Shown piece after piece: positions 62,079 to 64,000 of a stretch of 64,000 nt of DNA. The position numbers and the translations under genes were made by a program. Every line of letters starts with the position of its first letter. Within the stretch, counting starts at the first letter, position 1. The DNA is from Larix kaempferi (Eukaryota > Streptophyta > Pinopsida > Pinales > Pinaceae), in contig BSBM01001068.1 of NCBI GenBank assembly GCA_027924585.1, positions 1,084,501-1,148,500 on the forward strand, written 5' to 3'. A model generated the notes under the pieces. It had not been told where the DNA came from. It did not search any database and saw only the letters and a list, made by a program, of their open reading frames with translations.

Positions 62079-63521
62079 TTATATAATCAAAGTCAAAATT
62101 ACATAACACAGAGCTGGTAATGGTGGTCTGAGAGTGCCGAACCACCATCCCAAGAAATAAAAAGGATCAAAATGGGTATAACTAAGGTTTCCAACCTTCC
62201 GGTTAGTACAAAAAAAGTCATTATGTTTAAGTGAAGACCTATGGTTGTGAAATCCCATATGGAAACTAATAGAATATACAACAAAACTAATCAAACTAAG
62301 ACAAAAAAGTTGAAAAACGCAGAGATCCTCCATAACCTTATTTTCTTGTTGCTGCATCACTAGGGTGGATTTCTTCCAGAATTGGGCAACTGAAATTGTC
62401 CTCCTCTGTAGCTTCCTGGTCCGAATTTTTAATAGGTTGGGGAACCACTTTGTGCCAGGGAAGAGCGGTCTTCTCTTTGTCATCCCAAACTCTCTTGCAT
62501 TCTAGCTAGATGATGGTGGAAGGGATGGGAAAAGAGTGAATTGAAATCTCCTTGCCAAGCGGCTAAGAGAGCATCGGAATCCTTTCCTCTCCCCCAGCTG
62601 CCATCGAATTGTCCATACCGTCCACCGAGGGAATGCTGCTTCCACCACCTACATGGATTCCTTCTGCAAGGATACCACCTGCCCGACTCCCTCCAGCATG
62701 ATTTCTGTTGACCCAAATCCCCCCAGCATGACTTCCGCTGACCTGACTGCCACCACCATGGCTTTCGCTCGCGAGGTTCCCTCCTACATGGATGCCCCCG
62801 ATGAGATTCTGGCCTCTGAAGATGGATTCCAAAGAGCAGGCTAGGCCATCCAGTGAGGTCGTGTGAGATTTAAGAGGCTGATTAATTTCTCTGGATCTGT
62901 CCTAGTTGGCCTTCGTATCTTCCATGAGGGATCCCAACATGTTTTTGACAAGCCAGTAGTGATTAATGCAGCCATCATTCTTCCCCAAAGAGAGGTGGTC
63001 GGCCAGCATATGAGCTTCCCAATTGTTGATCATCAGGTGAACCGGAATGGAGACGCCTTCCCCATAGCCCTGTGAAGTGGCAATGTCTTGTTGACCTCGT
63101 GCGCAACCAATTCTCCCTCTATGAGGCCTTCCTTTCTGTCTAGACATGGATTCCAGTAGCCAGGGGCCACAACTAGGAGTCGAATACAAAACCAAAGACG
63201 AGTTGTAGAGACCTGCAGCTATTCAAGCAGGAGTGACCTAAGGAAAAAACATAGAGGATGCAGAAAAAAACCCTTCCATGTTGCTTTAACCTGAGCCCAT
63301 GGGACACCATGGTCATCACACGAGTGAAATTCAAGTCGTTGGTACGAGGATATCCAAAACAAGCTAGTTGATTTGACATGGAGAGATAGTCTGGAGCGAG
63401 CTGGGGTAAAGATCCCATGGCTCATAAAGTACCGTCACCTCATCCTCCACTGAAGAGTCTATTAGCCTTGTAGGAGGTGGGGTTTCCATGTGTCATGGGC
63501 TTTGAGACACCTGCATCTAAG
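62079..63521 (-). pseudogene. unidentified protein-coding remnant inside the retroposed insert
   Basis: The minus strand has coding-like stretches with frame changes and stops. They include MINNWEAHMLADHLSLG and SLESIFRGQNLIGGIHVGGN, then a Gly/His-rich decapeptide repeat, and finally an open frame of 134 codons (62483-62079) with WKKSTLVMQQQENK-like basic sequence. I do not recognise an RT or endonuclease motif, so the source RNA is unknown. Confidence 0.4.
62643..62822 (-). repeat. 30-bp coding minisatellite, about six units
   Basis: On the plus strand CCAGCATGATTTCTGTTGAC, CCAGCATGACTTCCGCTGAC and CCACCATGGCTTTCGCTCGC start 30 bases apart, with weaker units on both sides. On the minus strand this reads as a decapeptide repeat of the form SHAGG/IHVGG plus a variable part. 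Confidence 0.75.
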
Positions 63522-63588
63522 ACTTCACTATCATATATTATCTTTCACTTCTTTTTAATAAATGTAATGATGGTGTTATCAACATTAT

Positions 63589-63618
63589 ATTATCTTATAT
63601 ATATATATAGATATATAG

Positions 63619-63669
<51 letters not shown>
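63589..63669 (+). repeat. compound (TA)n-(GATA)-(CA)n microsatellite
   Basis: A TA run with GATATATAGA interruptions passes into about 24 uninterrupted CA dinucleotides. Confidence 0.97.
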
Positions 63670-63670
<1 letters not shown>

Positions 63671-64000
63671 CATGTAAGCATCCAAGGAAAATTTTAACCC
63701 AATTCGTAAACCCTTGGAAAAAGTATAGCTTTAAATTTTATATACTTTTAATTTATTGTAGAAAAAAAACATAAATACAATAAACTAGAAATTTCCAATT
63801 ATTGATTGATATGAACCCTAAGAGACCATCATTCTCTATAAAGGGTTCATCTTCAAGAACTTCCACACTACTGAGAATATATGAAAACACCAATACACGA
63901 TTATGAAATAAAAAATTGCATTTAAATCAAAGCTCAACGAACCAACCACTATCAAATACTGAGAAAAAAAAGTTAGAAAGAAAAATATTATTATTTTATT
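63670..64000. other. AT-rich spacer at the window end
   Basis: I see no feature in these bases. Confidence 0.5.

Larger units (their letters stand above)
62005..63536 (-). mobile_element. minus-strand retroposed insert with 15-bp target duplication
   Basis: ACTTCACTATCATAT occurs at 62005-62019 and 63522-63536. Directly inside the left copy is a T-run (a poly(A) tail on the minus strand), with a second T11 stretch about 30 bases on. The ~1.5-kb body is markedly less AT-rich than its flanks. These are the signs of target-primed retroposition of a minus-strand transcript: a 5'-truncated LINE or a processed cellular RNA. Confidence 0.85.

Noticed and set aside
63589-63669. CA-repeat frame giving Thr-His polymer
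   Set aside because: Pure dinucleotide microsatellite.

Overview
The window reads as intergenic DNA of a land plant with a large, repeat-filled genome. A seed plant, plausibly a gymnosperm, fits best, but that is inference. Plant-specific evidence: an L1-type LINE with a DUF4283/CCHC ORF1 and an ORF2 carrying a C-terminal RNase H, an LTR element primed by initiator-Met tRNA (TGGTATCAGAGC), Ty1/copia remnants, and short spliceosomal introns in a decayed gene. I see no intact cellular gene, no tRNA or rRNA gene and no CRISPR. Most long open frames are artefacts of satellites and trinucleotide repeats.

Layout. 1-3.9 kb: a ~358-bp satellite in both orientations, apparently split by a ~1.09-kb insertion at about 60-1147. 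3.9-4.9 kb: a GAT microsatellite and small tandem repeats. 4.95-8.03 kb (minus strand): a decayed, intron-containing gene with transposase-like motifs. 9.06-15.1 kb: a ~5.5-kb GAT/ATC array with higher-order repeats and GC-rich segments on both sides. 17.2-23.6 kb: a nearly full-length LINE disabled by nonsense codons. 24.84-29.07 kb: a young Ty3/gypsy (chromovirus-like) element with two 385-bp LTRs, a GCCAC target duplication, and one open frame of 837 codons in which most of the reverse transcriptase and the integrase core are missing. 30-33.4 kb: tandem repeats, hairpin-forming repeats and a minus-strand LTR-element remnant. 34.4-36.4 kb: a Ty1/copia 3' end. 36.5-39.7 kb: a second transposase-like pseudogene resembling DUF7869 proteins. 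43.8-45.9 kb: a minisatellite with 10-bp period. 48.5-50.0 kb: a compact copia derivative joining gag to a pre-RT pol segment. 51.0-55.6 kb: a ~2.3-kb tandem duplication. 57.3-57.5 kb: a short-motif array. 62.0-63.5 kb: a minus-strand retroposed insert with a perfect 15-bp target duplication. 63.6 kb: a (TA)n(CA)n tract.

The features do not form a pathway. They are layers of mobile DNA of different ages. The Ty3/gypsy element is the youngest LTR element (LTRs differ at 2 of 385 sites). The LINE decayed mainly by stop codons with few indels; the two transposase-like genes carry both stops and frameshifts. The observations I find most worth following up are the GAT/ATC array with its ~0.93-kb higher-order period, the RT-less Ty3 element that keeps a long open frame, and the 10-bp periodic minisatellite. 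All alignments and identities were judged by eye.
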